Source of the DNA: Chlorops oryzae
Taxonomy: Eukaryota > Arthropoda > Insecta > Diptera > Chloropidae
Direction: 5' to 3'
Length of the DNA: 64,000 bases
Assembly (NCBI GenBank): GCA_020466095.1
Contig: CM035808.1
Location: 1,958,190 to 2,022,189 of the forward strand
Below the pieces are notes generated by a model, which worked only from the letters and a program-made list of their open reading frames with translations, was not told where the DNA came from and did no database searches. The translations under genes were made by a program, and so were the position numbers. Positions 48,040-58,985 of this stretch are shown piece by piece. Every line of letters begins with the position of its first letter. The stretch's first letter is position 1.

Positions 48040-48971
48040 AAGTAAGGGTGTTATAGTCAGGCAAGCCTGACAATAAAATACCCGACACAGACAAACATGT
48101 TTAAATAATATTTGAACCACGCCCAAAAAACAGGACCATTAAGAAGTATTTTCAAGAGGTCTTTAAGGCCATAGGGGGCCCCATATACCGACCATTGTTC
48201 AATTTCTTTATGAAAATCACCACTTTGCCACGCCCACTTTTACAATTTTTTTTTGAATTCTAATCGGAGGCTTAAATATACGCGAAAATTCTAAGTTTCA
48301 TTGAAATATTTCGAAAACGTCCGATTTTGGGGCAGTTTTGAGATTTTTGTGACAGACCCTAGTACTGGAGGTACCCTTAATGATGGACCGATCAAGAAAA
48401 TTTTTGGGCAAGATGTTTATGGCTACGAGGGAAGCATAAGTGCCAAATTTCGTTCAAGTCCCATTTGAATTTCGGGTGCTGGAGAAAATTTTTGAAAAAA
48501 ATGGGCTGCCACGCCCACTTTTACAATTTTTGGAATTCATATTACTTGCCTTTAAGCATCAAATTTCATCAAAATATGTTGAAAAACTTCGATTTTAGAG
48601 CAGTTTTTGTGATTTTCGTAACAGGCCCTAGTACTGGAGGTACCCCTAAAAATGGTCCGATCGGGTCCATTCTCGAACTTGTTCTTACTCATGTCACCGT
48701 GAGAACGCATACCAAATTTTGTCAAAATAGCCCAACTCCTTCGATAAGATAACTGTATACATACAGACAGACAGACGGACCGACGGACAGACGGACAGAC
48801 AGACGGACAGACGGACAGACAGACAGACAGACGGACATGTCTAAATCGAATCTCCTGGTGACGCTGATCATTTCTATATATATTTTGTATGGTCTATCTC
48901 GACTGGTTCTGGGTGTTACACACAGCTACACAAACGCAGTATACCCTAGACACAGAGTGTCTCGGGTATAA
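48040..48971. mobile_element. DINE-1/mini-me type Helentron-like element
   Basis: GTAAGGGTGTTATAGTCAGG at the left and repeated CCACGCCCACTTTTACAATT blocks. An RGAC (GACA/GACG) microsatellite lies at about 48,768-48,838. The 3' hairpin TATACCC-TAGACAC / GTGTCTC-GGGTATA (48,940-48,970) has one mismatch. The RGAC microsatellite plus terminal hairpin is characteristic of mini-me/DINE-1 elements of flies, which are non-autonomous Helitron relatives. Confidence 0.8.
48768..48838. repeat. (GACA/GACG)n microsatellite
   Basis: GACAGACAGACGGACCGACG and continuing variants for about 70 nt, part of the DINE-1-like element. Confidence 0.9.
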
Positions 48972-49634
48972 TTAGTAATTTGCCTAATAGTCATCCAGGA
49001 ATTTCGTGACTGACTCGATGACTCACTTTTACGGAAAGTAGACAATATTCTAATACTATCGATGCAAAAGAATTTCTTTTGTGTTAAATTAAAATTGTAG
49101 ATTACACTGTGATAGTTTTTTGAAAAAATTTTAAAAGACAAGGCCAAATTCAACGGTTTCCCCCTATTTCGGGCACGGGGAATTGAACTGCATCATTAGT
49201 TTTTTGAGTTATCGGTAAGCCTTCATACGATTTTTTTTTAAAGTTTTTTTGGCCACTTTTTGGCCCATATCTATGTTTGAGTTGAAGTTGGGTATTCTTA
49301 ACTGGTATCAAAATGTAGTCTACGATACGCCAAGTAATTTTTCTCAAAACACTGTTATGATCAAATGGAGCGTTAGGGAGCTATACGCGTTTAAAAGTGC
49401 AAAAAATTCAAATTTTTTGCGAGATGTTTTCTTGCATACTTTTAGGATGTGCCTTGAGCATATATTCATGCCTTTAAATTTCAACACATTTAATAACATA
49501 CTTTTAGGAGGAAACAAAATATTTAAAAATATATTTTTCAACTCCTCATTTCCTTATTCTTCGCTTATTCTACTGGAGCGAAAACGAAAGCTAAGAAAAT
49601 TATAAAAATTAATTTTAAAAAAAGAAATTTTTGT

Positions 49635-49694
49635 CTGGATTGAACCCAGGTCTCTGGGGTGATAGCCCGACACTCTACCAACACACTACACACC
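49635..49694 (-). repeat. tRNA-like segment at inner end of left arm
   Basis: Minus strand: GTGTGTTGGTAGAGTGTCGG, CTATCACCCCAGAGACC, GGGTTCAATCC (B-box-like). The right arm has the counterpart at about 50,296-50,335. Confidence 0.5.
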
Positions 49695-49794
49695 CCATTT
49701 ACTAAGAGTTACATAGCTCTGTTTGTTCTGCCAAGCTTTTAAAAATTAAATAAATGAAGCGGTTCATTAAAAATTACGGAGCAGTAGAGGTTTG

Positions 49795-49862
49795 ATGTAG
49801 CGTAGTGCATAGTATTCACAACTCGCGACCTTAATACTTGCAGGTTCAAGCCCAATCAACCA
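49795..49862 (+). repeat. tRNA-like segment in foldback loop
   Basis: GATGTAGCGTAGTGCATAGT (A-box-like), CGACCTTAATACTTGC, AGGTTCAAGCCCAATC (B-box-like GGTTCAAGCCC). No complete cloverleaf. Confidence 0.45.
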
Positions 49863-50769
49863 GAACGATTTGGTTGTAAAGGATTCTTTTTTTTTTGTTC
49901 GCGTTTTTGCAAGTCGCAAATAGAATGGCCGGGAAGGCCTTTTCGAGCATGATGTGGTAAGGAAAATTCGAATCCCAAAAATCACGAAAAACTTCAATTA
50001 CTTTTGCTTGCATAGTGCGCTTTTAGTTTGGTGAAAGAACCAAAACTCTTCAACTGGCTCTTATCTTAATTTAGTCAAATGAATTATGAATTTAGGAGTA
50101 ATGTTTCAAAAAGCTCCTTCTCCTACCTCTTCTTGTGTCGGTGAAGCTATTGACCAATGATTCAAACATTGTTTGCTGCTAGTCATGTTGCATATTAAGA
50201 TTTTTTTCCCAGTAAAATCGAAGAATTAATTTATTTTGACTTGTATTTTTCAAAACAAACAGGCTATGTAACTCTTGAAAAATTGTTATGTTTGGAGGTG
50301 TCGGGCTATCACCCCAGAACCGGGTTTCAATCCTAAAAAAATTTGTTTTTTTAAAATTAATTTTTTAATTTTCTTAGTTTCTTTTCCCCCAGAGAATAAG
50401 GAAAATAAGGAAATAGGGTTAAAAATAATTTTTAATATTTTTTTTTCCTCCTGTTGTTATTTGTGTTGAAATTTAAAGGCAGAATATTGCCAAGGAATCC
50501 AAAATATAAGAAAACATTCGCAAAAAATTGAATTTTTTTGCCTTTTAAAGGTTTCCCAATCCATTTTATATTGTTTTGGGAAAAATTAATTCTATCTAGC
50601 ACATTTTAACCAAAAATAAACTTAATCAAACTGATATGGGCCAAAAAGTGGCCAAAAAAAATTTAAAAAAAAACGTTAAGGCTTAATAATCAAAAAACTA
50701 ATGATGAGTTCGATTCCCCTGCCCAAATAGGGGGAAAACCGTTAATTTCCTTGTTTTTTTTTGACTACC

Positions 50770-52175
50770 AAGTGTTATCGACGAACGTTTAATGGGATTA
50801 AGTTTTATAAGAACAAAAGGCAAAAGGGAAGATTCAATTGAACAAAACTAAAGCATGAAAGAAAGAAATGAAGAAAATCAAATAAGTATCTGACAAAGGT
50901 AATTTTGAGTGAAGTCCTTTTTTCCTCAAAACTGTAGTTCTGGCACTAAAGTGGGTACATATTCACAAAATTTTTCTATAATATTCTCTTTTTGAAGTAT
51001 TTTTTTTTTTTTTGTCATCTTTCTTAAGATAAATAAGTCATCCGACTGGTACTCAGGAGCATACATTACATGGGCTGAAGTATTGGTAATATTTTGAAAA
51101 TAAAATTCTAAAAAAAAAATGCATGAAAGTTGACTTAAAATAAATTCAAATACAATTAAATATAAGTATATTGCATAGTTGAAATGAGTAGCAATAGAAT
51201 TAAAAATTTTAAATTAAATAAGTAAAATTGAACAAAAACTGATGCTGTGAGAAATTCTTGGCTTAAATGTTTCTGTTTTTATTCAATGATGAGCAGGCTT
51301 AATATTTATATTCTAAAAGTAATTCGGCCTATTGTCAGTCCAGGAATTTCTGACACTAAAATACTCACTTTGACGAAAGACAAACATTTTACTAATATTT
51401 GAACCACCCCAAAAACGGACCTTGAAGATTTATTTTCAAGAATCTTTAAGCCTTGAGGAGCCCATATTCGCATTGTTCATTTCTGGTGCTTAAAAAGCAT
51501 TGCCATCATCCCACTTTAATTTGTTGTTGAATTCAAGAGCTCTTACATATACGCGAAAATTCTAGTTTCATTGAATATTTCAAAACCCAGATTTTGAGGG
51601 CGTTTTGAGTTTTTGGACGACCTGTACGGGAGGTACCCTTAATGATGGAGATCGAAAAACGATTTTTAAATGTTTTCTAAGAAGCTAAGCAAATTTCGTT
51701 CGTCCCATTTGAATTTTAACAAATTTTAAAAAACTGAGCATTGAAATTTGCAATTATATTACTGCCTTTAATGATTCAAATTTCATCAAAATATGTTGAA
51801 AAACTTGTTTTGACATTTATTTAACAGGCCCTAATATGTAGGACCCTAAAATATGGAATCTCGAATGGCAATTCTGAACTGTCTTATAAGTTACCTAAAC
51901 GCTACCAAATTTTTCATAGACTTTCGATTTGGAACAAGACTTGAAGTTCGGACGACGGTGAGACACAGACTAGAACAGACGAGTTAAGAATCTCCGGGAC
52001 GTTCTCAATAATTTATGGTCCCACACAAGCACAGAAAAAAACCTAAACAACATAATTGAATTGCTAATAATCAAAAACTGACTCGATACCACACGATAAG
52101 TCGACAATATAAACTTTGAATTTCTTTTTTTTTTTGTAGTTATCGACGAATCGCATTAATGGGCATTAAGTTTTA
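50770..52175. repeat. second, error-riddled copy of 47,500-49,080
   Basis: Up to about 51,305 it is almost identical to 47,515-48,020. From there to about 52,130 it follows the DINE-1-like element with dozens of short deletions, the RGAC tract collapsed and the terminal hairpin lost. The boundary words GTTATCGACGAA..AATGGG.ATTAAGTTTTATAA occur at both ends (50,776 and 52,140). Confidence 0.85.
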
Positions 52176-52224
52176 TAAACCTTCTTCATTGTACTTAAAT
52201 TTCAATCGATCAGAAAGCATATAA

Positions 52225-53197
52225 CCCTCTAATGCCACGCATTTTTTTTCAATGAAAAGCTCAGAGAAGACTTATTTTGGGTAGAAGAACATGAATCTGA
52301 AATAATTACACTGTGCTCGAATTTGGTACTTTTTTTTCAACCGACAATATGGAGACAAATCTGGTAAACATAATTGGGGGCCGCTGAATTCAGTCCCAAC
52401 CGTTTTTCTAGATTGGCTCTAGTTTTTGAGATATCGCGGTTTAAAAATTGTGACTAACTTCATTAAAAACTATATATAATTCGCTCATGTTGGTATATAT
52501 TTATGACAGAATAATGACGATAACGTTAATTACTTGTATTTAGTAGAATTTCTGTCCAAAACTTCGCTGCAATCCCAACGGTAGTTGGTATTTTATAATT
52601 GCTTCTTTCAATTTTATTCACATTTATTTAAAAAAAAAATTGAAGCATATTTTAGGGTAAGTGAATCTGTTGACATTCGATTTTTTTTAAAGTATTTTTC
52701 TAAATTTAAAGAAAAGTTTAAAATTAAATTATTTAAGAACGCTTATGGACATAGACAGGAACCGAGGTTCTAAAGTTCAGCCCAAAAAATTAACGAAATA
52801 TTTTTTATATTTGGATTTCTAAGTTTGGGCTGGTTAATTGAAAAATAAAATATTTCATATCGAACTTCAGAACTGTCGGTTCCTAGTCATATGCTTTCCC
52901 ATTAAGCCGTCTTGTCAAATATAAAAACGGGTCCCAAAATCGAAATTAATTTTTGAAGCAAGTAAAATTTTTAAGTAAAAAACAAAATTATGCTTGCATA
53001 CTTTAGGGATTCACCTTTAAACGCGAAAATCTCCGTTAACTGAGCCAATCCCAAAAAATGTATTCAGCGCATTTGACTTAATATTTCTAGATATGGAAGC
53101 CGTCTGTCGGTTTTTGAACTAGCACATTGTTGTTATTAGTTTTTTTTTAATTTGTTCGAAAAAAGTCCGTCTAGAGACGGAGCCAGGAATTAGAAGG
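52225..53197. mobile_element. possible TTAA-type element, CCCTCTAATGCC ends
   Basis: Left ATAA-CCCTCTAATGCC, right GGAATTAGAAGG-TTAA. Ends match imperfectly (about 9 of 12), so this is tentative. No coding capacity. Confidence 0.4.
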
Positions 53198-53204
53198 TTA
53201 AGAA

Positions 53205-54274
53205 GAACATACACATATCAAGAAGATCCGAATATTCTCAGCTTTGAATGTTGTTTAGATTTGTCAAGATCACTTTATACTTTAACGCTCTTTTGTACTG
53301 CACAAAAGACGATCTTCTATGAATCTGTTAAAGTATTACTTTAACGACTGGTTTCCAATAATGCAGAAATTCCTGCGCTATTGGAAATCACGCGAAAATT
53401 GCTTTCTTTTTTCTTCTTTTTTTTTCTTTTGGGTAGTCTCTGCAAGCCTTTAACAAAAATCGACCAAAAAATGGCAGTGGGATTCATGAAACACTACGGA
53501 AATCGCTCACTTGGGCATTTCTTTATGATTGTGCGGTGTTGAATCGAGCCACATCGGAAAGACAGTTCAGTGTTGCATGAATATTTTTTCGAATGATTAA
53601 AATTGTGCTATGAAATAATCAAATGTAGTAAACGAATAGTAATTGAATTTTTTAACCAATTATGTATAAAAAGTTTCAGTTGCTCAGAACGAAATAGTGA
53701 GTTTTTTTTTTTAATTAATTAATTTCATACTAGCATTAAGTAGTCGAAGAGGAAAAAGAAAACTGTAGAAAAAAAAACATGAATTCGAGATATCCTTCGG
53801 TACTTGAATGGAATCTTTTATTAACAAATTTGAAAGGTTAATTTTTTGGTTATCTATTGAAGTGAACATAACTTGAGAAGGTCCTTGCTTGCATACAAAC
53901 ATTTCAAATATTATAAAATTTGAACTTTTCCTTTAAAATATTTGTACCAACTTCAGTTAAATAAAAAACAAAAAATTCTTTTTTTGAACAAAAGAAATTT
54001 CGCTTTCAAATATTGAGAAAGAAAAAAAAAAAGAATTATAATTTGAACTAAGATGAATTTTTTAATGTTGGAAGTTTTTCCTTTTTATGTAAATAAGGAA
54101 AACTTTCGCCTCATAATCAAGTATGAAAAATAAGAGCTCATTCAAAATTGCTTAAAATTTATATATGTATATATATGTAGGTATATATTTTAATATATGT
54201 TTATTAAATATATGAATGGTGTATGAAAAATATTAAAGGAATTGAAATGCATAGAAAGAGCGACACGCACTTAC
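53205..54274. other. intron DNA, no exon seen
   Basis: AT-rich with a small palindrome GGTTTCCAATAATGCAG... at 53,346-53,394. Nothing coding upstream of the exon ending at 54,275. Confidence 0.4.
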
Positions 54275-54442
54275 CTTACTATTCGCGAAAAGCAAACCCA
54301 CACCCTCCAGACAAACTTGCAAAAGTCCACCCTCTCCGGTTGTCATATCTTGTACTGGAAACTCTCCACCTAGCTCTGGGACATTTGTTGGAGTTCCACC
54401 GCGTTCCATTGCTTCTTTTATGCAATTGTAGAGCTCCTTACA
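54275..54442 (-). CDS. Rab3-GEF: Rab3-GEF exon, [10 protein letters not shown] block
   Basis: 168 nt (56 codons), phase 0/0, acceptor TTTTCCATGCAG, donor AAG|GTAAGT. It encodes [16 protein letters not shown], then [20 protein letters not shown] and [12 protein letters not shown], part of the C-terminal PH-like region of MADD. The next exon is more than 12 kb away. Confidence 0.97.
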
Positions 54443-54588
54443 CTGCATGGAAAATGTGTTCAAAATTCATATTTTGTTTTTCTCTCATCAGAAAAAATCA
54501 TAAGAAATTTCTTAATTAAGATTAAAGACCCCAAGTAACTCTCAACTCTCTCTATTGGCTATCATCCATGCATCAGACTATCAATTAC

Positions 54589-54849
54589 CTTTCTTGTATA
54601 ATATTTATGTAGCTGCGTTTGTCCACCATTGCGACGACAAAGGCATAGTAATTTGGTTTTTGGAGAATACGTCATATTGACTAGGCGCTCATACCACCAG
54701 CGCTCCACTATAGTACCATCAACGGAACGCAGAACTAATCCATCAATCAAATTCCATAAAACTAATGACTATAGCATAACATATGAACATGAAACTCTCC
54801 AGTTAACATCCTCGATCCTAAAGGTTTCAGGTCAATGATCGTTTCCGTT
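54589..54849 (-). CDS. Rab3-GEF: Rab3-GEF exon, PH-like start, reading frame disrupted
   Basis: 261 nt with acceptor TTTTCTCTAG and donor AAG|GTAATT. It enters in phase 0 with NGND, as expected, and leaves in phase 0 with [20 protein letters not shown] followed by [20 protein letters not shown]. In between, recognisable pieces lie in other frames: GSRMLTGEF in frame +1 and ISFMEFD in frame +2, with stops in every single frame. At least three frame changes occur within about 95 nt, and the segment is about 12 nt shorter than the human MADD counterpart as I recall it. The neighbours are clean. Because the exon abuts a large low-complexity array, an uncorrected assembly stretch is the likeliest cause; real decay of this exon is the alternative. 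Confidence 0.85.
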
Positions 54850-54879
54850 CTAGAGAAAATTAATGAAAAATCATCAATA

Positions 54880-55800
54880 ACCAAAATAATGCTTATAAAA
54901 ACATCAAAAATAATAAGAATAACAATTATAAATAATATAACTATAATAACATAATAATCATAATAAACTAATAAATAGTTTATAATATAATAATGTAAGT
55001 CATATAACAAAAACATAGTACATAATAATATAATAATATTATATATAAATATAACATATACATAATAAATAATAAATAATAACATAATAACATAATAATC
55101 ATAATAACTATATAACATAATAAAAATAATATAACAATATAATAATATAATAATATATAATAAATAATAAAAATAAATAATAATAATAATAATATAATAA
55201 TAATAATAAATAAATAATAACATAATAATATAATAATATAATAACATAATAATATAATAATAATAATAACATAATAATATAAATAATATAATAAATAATA
55301 ACATAATAATATAATAATATAATAACATAATAACATAATAACATAATAATATATATAATAACATAATAACATAATAACATAATAAATAATAAATAATAAC
55401 ATAATAACATAATAACATAATAACATAATAACATAATAAAATAATAACATAATAACATAATAACATAATAACATAATAACATAATAACATATATAACATA
55501 ATAACATAATAAACATAATAACATAATAACATAATAACATAATAACATAATAACATAATAACATAATAACATAAATAATAACATAATAACATAATAACAT
55601 AATAACATAATAACATAATAACATAATAACATAATAACATAATAACATAATAACATAATAACATAATAACATAATAACATAATAACATAATAACATAATA
55701 ACATAATAACATAATAACATAACAACATAACAACATAACAACATAACAACATAACGACATCATAACATAATAACATAATAAAATAATAAATTATAAGTAA
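54880..55800. repeat. (AATAACAT)n octamer array filling a Rab3-GEF intron
   Basis: Regular octamers from about 55,335 to 55,750, with an AACAACAT variant block at 55,720-55,752, decaying into irregular AATAATAT toward 54,880. The period of 24 nt in three units yields long open frames of MLLCYYVI repeats on the minus strand that are not genes. Confidence 0.95.
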
Positions 55801-55818
55801 AATGATCATAGTGATTAC

Positions 55819-56058
55819 CAAGTTATTGATTTGGTCGACAACATTATGTACTTCTTGTGAGTACACTAGGCCAATATGGCTTTTACCCAAAAGTCTTCGT
55901 ATCTTTCGTCTTATTTCTTCCTTATTCACATTTAACATAACAAGAATGGCGGTCAAATTATACAGCATTGTCGATAGCAAGCGATCCTCGTCGTGTTCAA
56001 GCCTTTTCCGTTCCGAATCACTCAATGCCTTATAGCGTTCCATCATCTCAATAGGACC
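55819..56058 (-). CDS. Rab3-GEF: Rab3-GEF exon, death-domain-like core
   Basis: 240 nt (80 codons), phase 0/0, acceptor TTCGTTTTCAG, donor TTG|GTAATC. It contains [40 protein letters not shown] and [18 protein letters not shown], a nearly uninterrupted match to the MADD core. The following intron (about 970 bp) is almost entirely an AATAACAT array. Confidence 0.97.
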
Positions 56059-56127
56059 CTGAAAACGAATACGATACGAAAGGAGTTGAATATTAATTTT
56101 CAATTAAATAATCGTTCCCAGACTCAC

Positions 56128-56385
56128 CTGATCCATTCCGATCATATCGCGTTCCTGGCTGACAGCATCCAAAAATGCGTCCTCCCAAAATTGCATTTGA
56201 TTCCACAAATTCAAACGATCCTTTCCCAAGAGCCCTTCAAACAAGTATACCCTTGGCGTATCGGGCGATGGTGATGAGGAAGTATTTATTAAATGGCCAC
56301 CAGTATACCGGAAACCGGCACTCAACGTAGACTTGCCAGACCATAAGTTACCCGCACTCCGCTTCGATTCTCTTGATGTAGTCGT
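56128..56385 (-). CDS. Rab3-GEF: Rab3-GEF exon entering the death-domain-like region
   Basis: 258 nt (86 codons), phase 0/0, acceptor ATCTTTTTGCAG, donor CAG|GTGAGT. It encodes a basic Ser-rich start, then [18 protein letters not shown] followed by [20 protein letters not shown]. The last motif is one of the best conserved in MADD and opens the death-domain-like region. Confidence 0.96.
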
Positions 56386-56569
56386 CTGCAAAAAGATGTT
56401 TTCAAGGTCGGTCATCATCCACGATTATAGTTATTCAGAAAAGGAAAACAGCAAACAGAAAAAAAAGGATCAATATAAAAAAAAAAAAATTTCGATCATA
56501 TCTAAATCCCGTTAGAAACTTCATCTTACAAAGGGTTTTTTCTGTAGATCGAATGTTCATTTTACTTAC

Positions 56570-56686
56570 ATTTTCGTATTCGGTATCTGAGACAGTTGAG
56601 CGACAACTAGCGGGCATGCGTACGCCCAAGGTGCCAGTCGGTAAGAGATCACTGACAACAGATAGAGCGCCCGTAGAGCCGGCACC
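56570..56686 (-). CDS. Rab3-GEF: Rab3-GEF small exon
   Basis: 117 nt (39 codons), phase 0/0, acceptor TTAATTCCTAG, donor AAT|GTAAGT. It encodes GAGSTGALSVVSDLLPTGTL and ends in STVSDTEYEN. In-frame length and phase-neutral borders make it a natural candidate for alternative inclusion, but nothing in the sequence shows that directly. Confidence 0.88.
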
Positions 56687-57172
56687 CTAGGAATTAATAT
56701 TGCAATTGTGAATTTCGTGATTTCCTCACTGTATAGAGGTTGGACTAAGCAATATAGCTCTAAAACTAATAAACAACACGGCAAGGCCTTACAGACAACA
56801 AATTTACAAGGATGGGAGGACAATAAGGCATTTCGATTATTATTATTATTATTATTATGATGTAAGAATGCCAGTCTAGTTGGACTGTCTGATTATTCCA
56901 GCACTCGGTTACGATTCGGAGGAATATTGAGACAATTTCCAAATGAATGAACGGGTTCGACAAGGACATCATAAAATAATAACTATGTATATCACATTTT
57001 GTACACTCAAGATTTACAACGGAGAGCTGCACAGTTACGCTGCTGCATGATTCTACATTAAGCTATGAACATCAAGATCTATGCTATAAATGAATGCTCT
57101 AAAGGATGGGCTCAATAATATAAGGGCCAAGCGAATGCACTATGAAAGAAGAAGAAGATCCTTTTCACTTAC

Positions 57173-57649
57173 ATCCGAATCGAATGAAGTTAATTTACTC
57201 AAAAAAGCCGTTCGTTTTTGTGCCAACATATCCTTAAACATTTCCGTTGTTGATTGTCCACCATCCTGACTATCGGCCGATGACATTCTCCGTGAGGCCG
57301 CTGTTGCCGTCGACGCCATACCGCGATCGGTATGTGTTGAACTTTTTCGTGAGTGCTGCGGCGAAGCCCATTCACTGCCAAGTCCAGAATGTGAGCCATT
57401 CGGACTCGACGGCGAACGTAGATTCTCACGACTGCCCAACGGGCTTGCAGTATGACTTGATAAGAGGCTGGACGACATATCACTGCCTTCGTTGATCTCT
57501 TTACTCCAGTAATGTGTGTGGGCGATTTCCATCATTTGGAAAACGGATGCCATGCCACCGAGCCCGAAATTTGAGAAGGTTACCTCTAAGCCAGAAGAAA
57601 CTGCAAGCAGACATTTCAGCATACCCTTCCATACTGGTTTCGGGACACA
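57173..57649 (-). CDS. Rab3-GEF: Rab3-GEF exon, GLGGMASVFQMMEIAHTHYW block
   Basis: 477 nt (159 codons), phase 0/0, acceptor TTGCCTTTCAG, donor GAT|GTAAGT. It begins CVPKPVWKGMLKCLLAV and contains the strongly conserved GLGGMASVFQMMEIAHTHYW. A long Ser-rich, probably phosphorylated linker follows, then DMLAQKRTAFLSKLTSFDSD at the end. Confidence 0.95.
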
Positions 57650-57705
57650 CTGAAAGGCAAATTTTTGCAAATATTTAGAGAATTGTTTTTCCCCTCACAA
57701 CTTAC

Positions 57706-58082
57706 CACATCATCAATATGATCGTCGGGTGCAATTTTCTTATCGAGCGTCTTGTTCAATTTACCCAGCACCAATGTTCGATAGGATTCATCTTCCATTA
57801 ATTTTTTGAAACGATTAAGCTTCAGCCAACCGACTCCTTCTCCGGCCAGCACTTGATTTACCACATCCTTCAAAAAGGATTGATTTTCCGCATTGCTGTG
57901 CGAACGCTCTTGATTCTGGCGTGTCAACTCGTCCTGTGTCTGCCGTCCCGGTCCAGAATGTTTTATCAATGGTGTCCGTTCGACTAAACCTTTCCGGCTT
58001 GGAAACGACTCGGTAACTTGACCTCTCATCTTTTGTTGATGTTGTTGATGATGCTGATGATGTTGTTGCTTTTGTTGATTTT
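57706..58082 (-). CDS. Rab3-GEF: Rab3-GEF exon, His/Gln tract and FLKDVVNQVLAGEGVGWL block
   Basis: 377 nt; 2 nt complete the Lys codon left by the previous exon, then 125 codons. Acceptor AACTTTACAG, donor GTG|GTAAGT. The first residues form a His/Gln tract. It then passes a Ser/Arg linker into NQSFLKDVVNQVLAGEGVGW and KLNRFKKLMEDESYRTLVLG, the conserved block that precedes the central MADD domain. It ends in an acidic DDHIDDV. Confidence 0.95.
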
Positions 58083-58147
58083 CTGTAAAGTTTTCGGGAT
58101 TTTTTACCTAAACTGGAGCTTTATTTTATTATGTCTTGAAAACTCAC

Positions 58148-58490
58148 TCTTCCCGAACATGCCCGAAAACATGGTCGACGTTGAAGATGCCAGTCCATTA
58201 AAGTCCGTTCCAATGGACGAAAAGAAATTGCCGCCACCGCTTTGAACTTGCTTCTGCGTTGCCACTTGGGTGCCAGGCGGCCCACCTCCTCGATTGACAT
58301 CCTCTTCGATTTTAATAATGCCCTTCTTGGTGGCCGCTTCTTTTGCGGTTTTCGTAAAATCGCCCAGCGTTGATTTTCCCACATAAGTTAAATCCTCGAA
58401 AGTATTCTTGCTTACACCGGCTGCCTGCTTGGAGACTTCCAATGCCTGCTTTGAAGCTTCGCCAGCGGCTTTTTTGGCATGTAGAGTTAG
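58148..58490 (-). CDS. Rab3-GEF: Rab3-GEF exon, Ala/Lys helical segment
   Basis: 343 nt, acceptor TTTCACAG, donor AAGA|GTGAGT, leaving one base of a split codon. It encodes a repeated A/K/S pattern (LHAKKAAGEASKQALEVSKQ), then VGKSTLGDFTKTAKEAATKK, GGGPPGTQV and a Phe/Ser/Gly-rich end (MFSGMFGK). The start of this exon looks like an amphipathic helix. The 1.38-kb intron before it carries a complete CCCAGCGGCC element and a dispersed repeat. Confidence 0.92.
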
Positions 58491-58573
58491 CTGTGAAATT
58501 TTTTTTATTTATTGTTAGTGTGTGATTTCTGTTTCTCCGAAGCACTTTGAATAGGCACAGAAATGAAGAACAT

Positions 58574-58816
58574 CCCAGCGGCCAACAGTGCCTATACCGC
58601 TTACAAAGTATACGAGACCGTAAGTTACCTTAATATTAATCGCTTACAAAGTATATGAGATTGTAGGTGAACTGCCTACTATTAGCTTACTTTATATGGA
58701 GGTGATAGGCGTTCGCTCGGACAAAAGTGTACTAGGATGGTATGATGAGGTTGTATACATCTACCGCCTACGGCCTACGAAATGTGCTTCTTCAGGCACC
58801 ATTTTTGGCCGCTGGG
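58574..58816. mobile_element. CCCAGCGGCCAA MITE in a Rab3-GEF intron, AT duplication
   Basis: Perfect ends CCCAGCGGCCAA / TTGGCCGCTGGG, AT on both sides. 243 bp with CTTACAAAGTATA repeated and GCCTAC/GTAGGC words. Same end type as the CCCAGC elements at 4,559 and 10,458. Confidence 0.85.
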
Positions 58817-58902
58817 ATGTAAACTCTTTGACAGGATATTCACAAGTGAAGATTCATTTTTGCTGAATTTCGAATTTTTTGCAACCTAATTATAATATTA
58901 TT

Positions 58903-58985
58903 AGAAGGCAGGGAGACCCCATGGCATGGGTCACGGGCTTGACGGCCCCGCCTTTCCCGAGTCATTGTGCTAGCCGACTGCCTCA
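58903..58985. repeat. dispersed repeat, GAGACCCCATGGCATGGGTC
   Basis: Second copy of the repeat at 25,205-25,287 (CTTGACGGCCCCGCCTTTCC and so on). Confidence 0.6.

Larger units (their letters stand above)
49152..50743. mobile_element. large foldback element with ~450-540-bp arms and tRNA-like modules
   Basis: Left arm 49,152 to about 49,690 and right arm about 50,290-50,743 are inverted copies with scattered indels (shared outer AACGGTTTCCCCCTATTT, inner GTGTCGGGCTATCACCCC). Each arm ends inward in a tRNA-like segment. The loop contains a third, different tRNA-like segment (49,795-49,862). No transposase. Confidence 0.85.

Noticed and set aside
49635..50335. Functional tRNA genes
   Set aside because: A- and B-box-like words are present, but acceptor and anticodon stems do not form; they are repeat modules.
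54762..56103. Three long overlapping open frames of MLLCYYVI repeats
   Set aside because: They are translations of the AATAACAT array, partly fused to a real Rab3-GEF exon (55,819-56,058).
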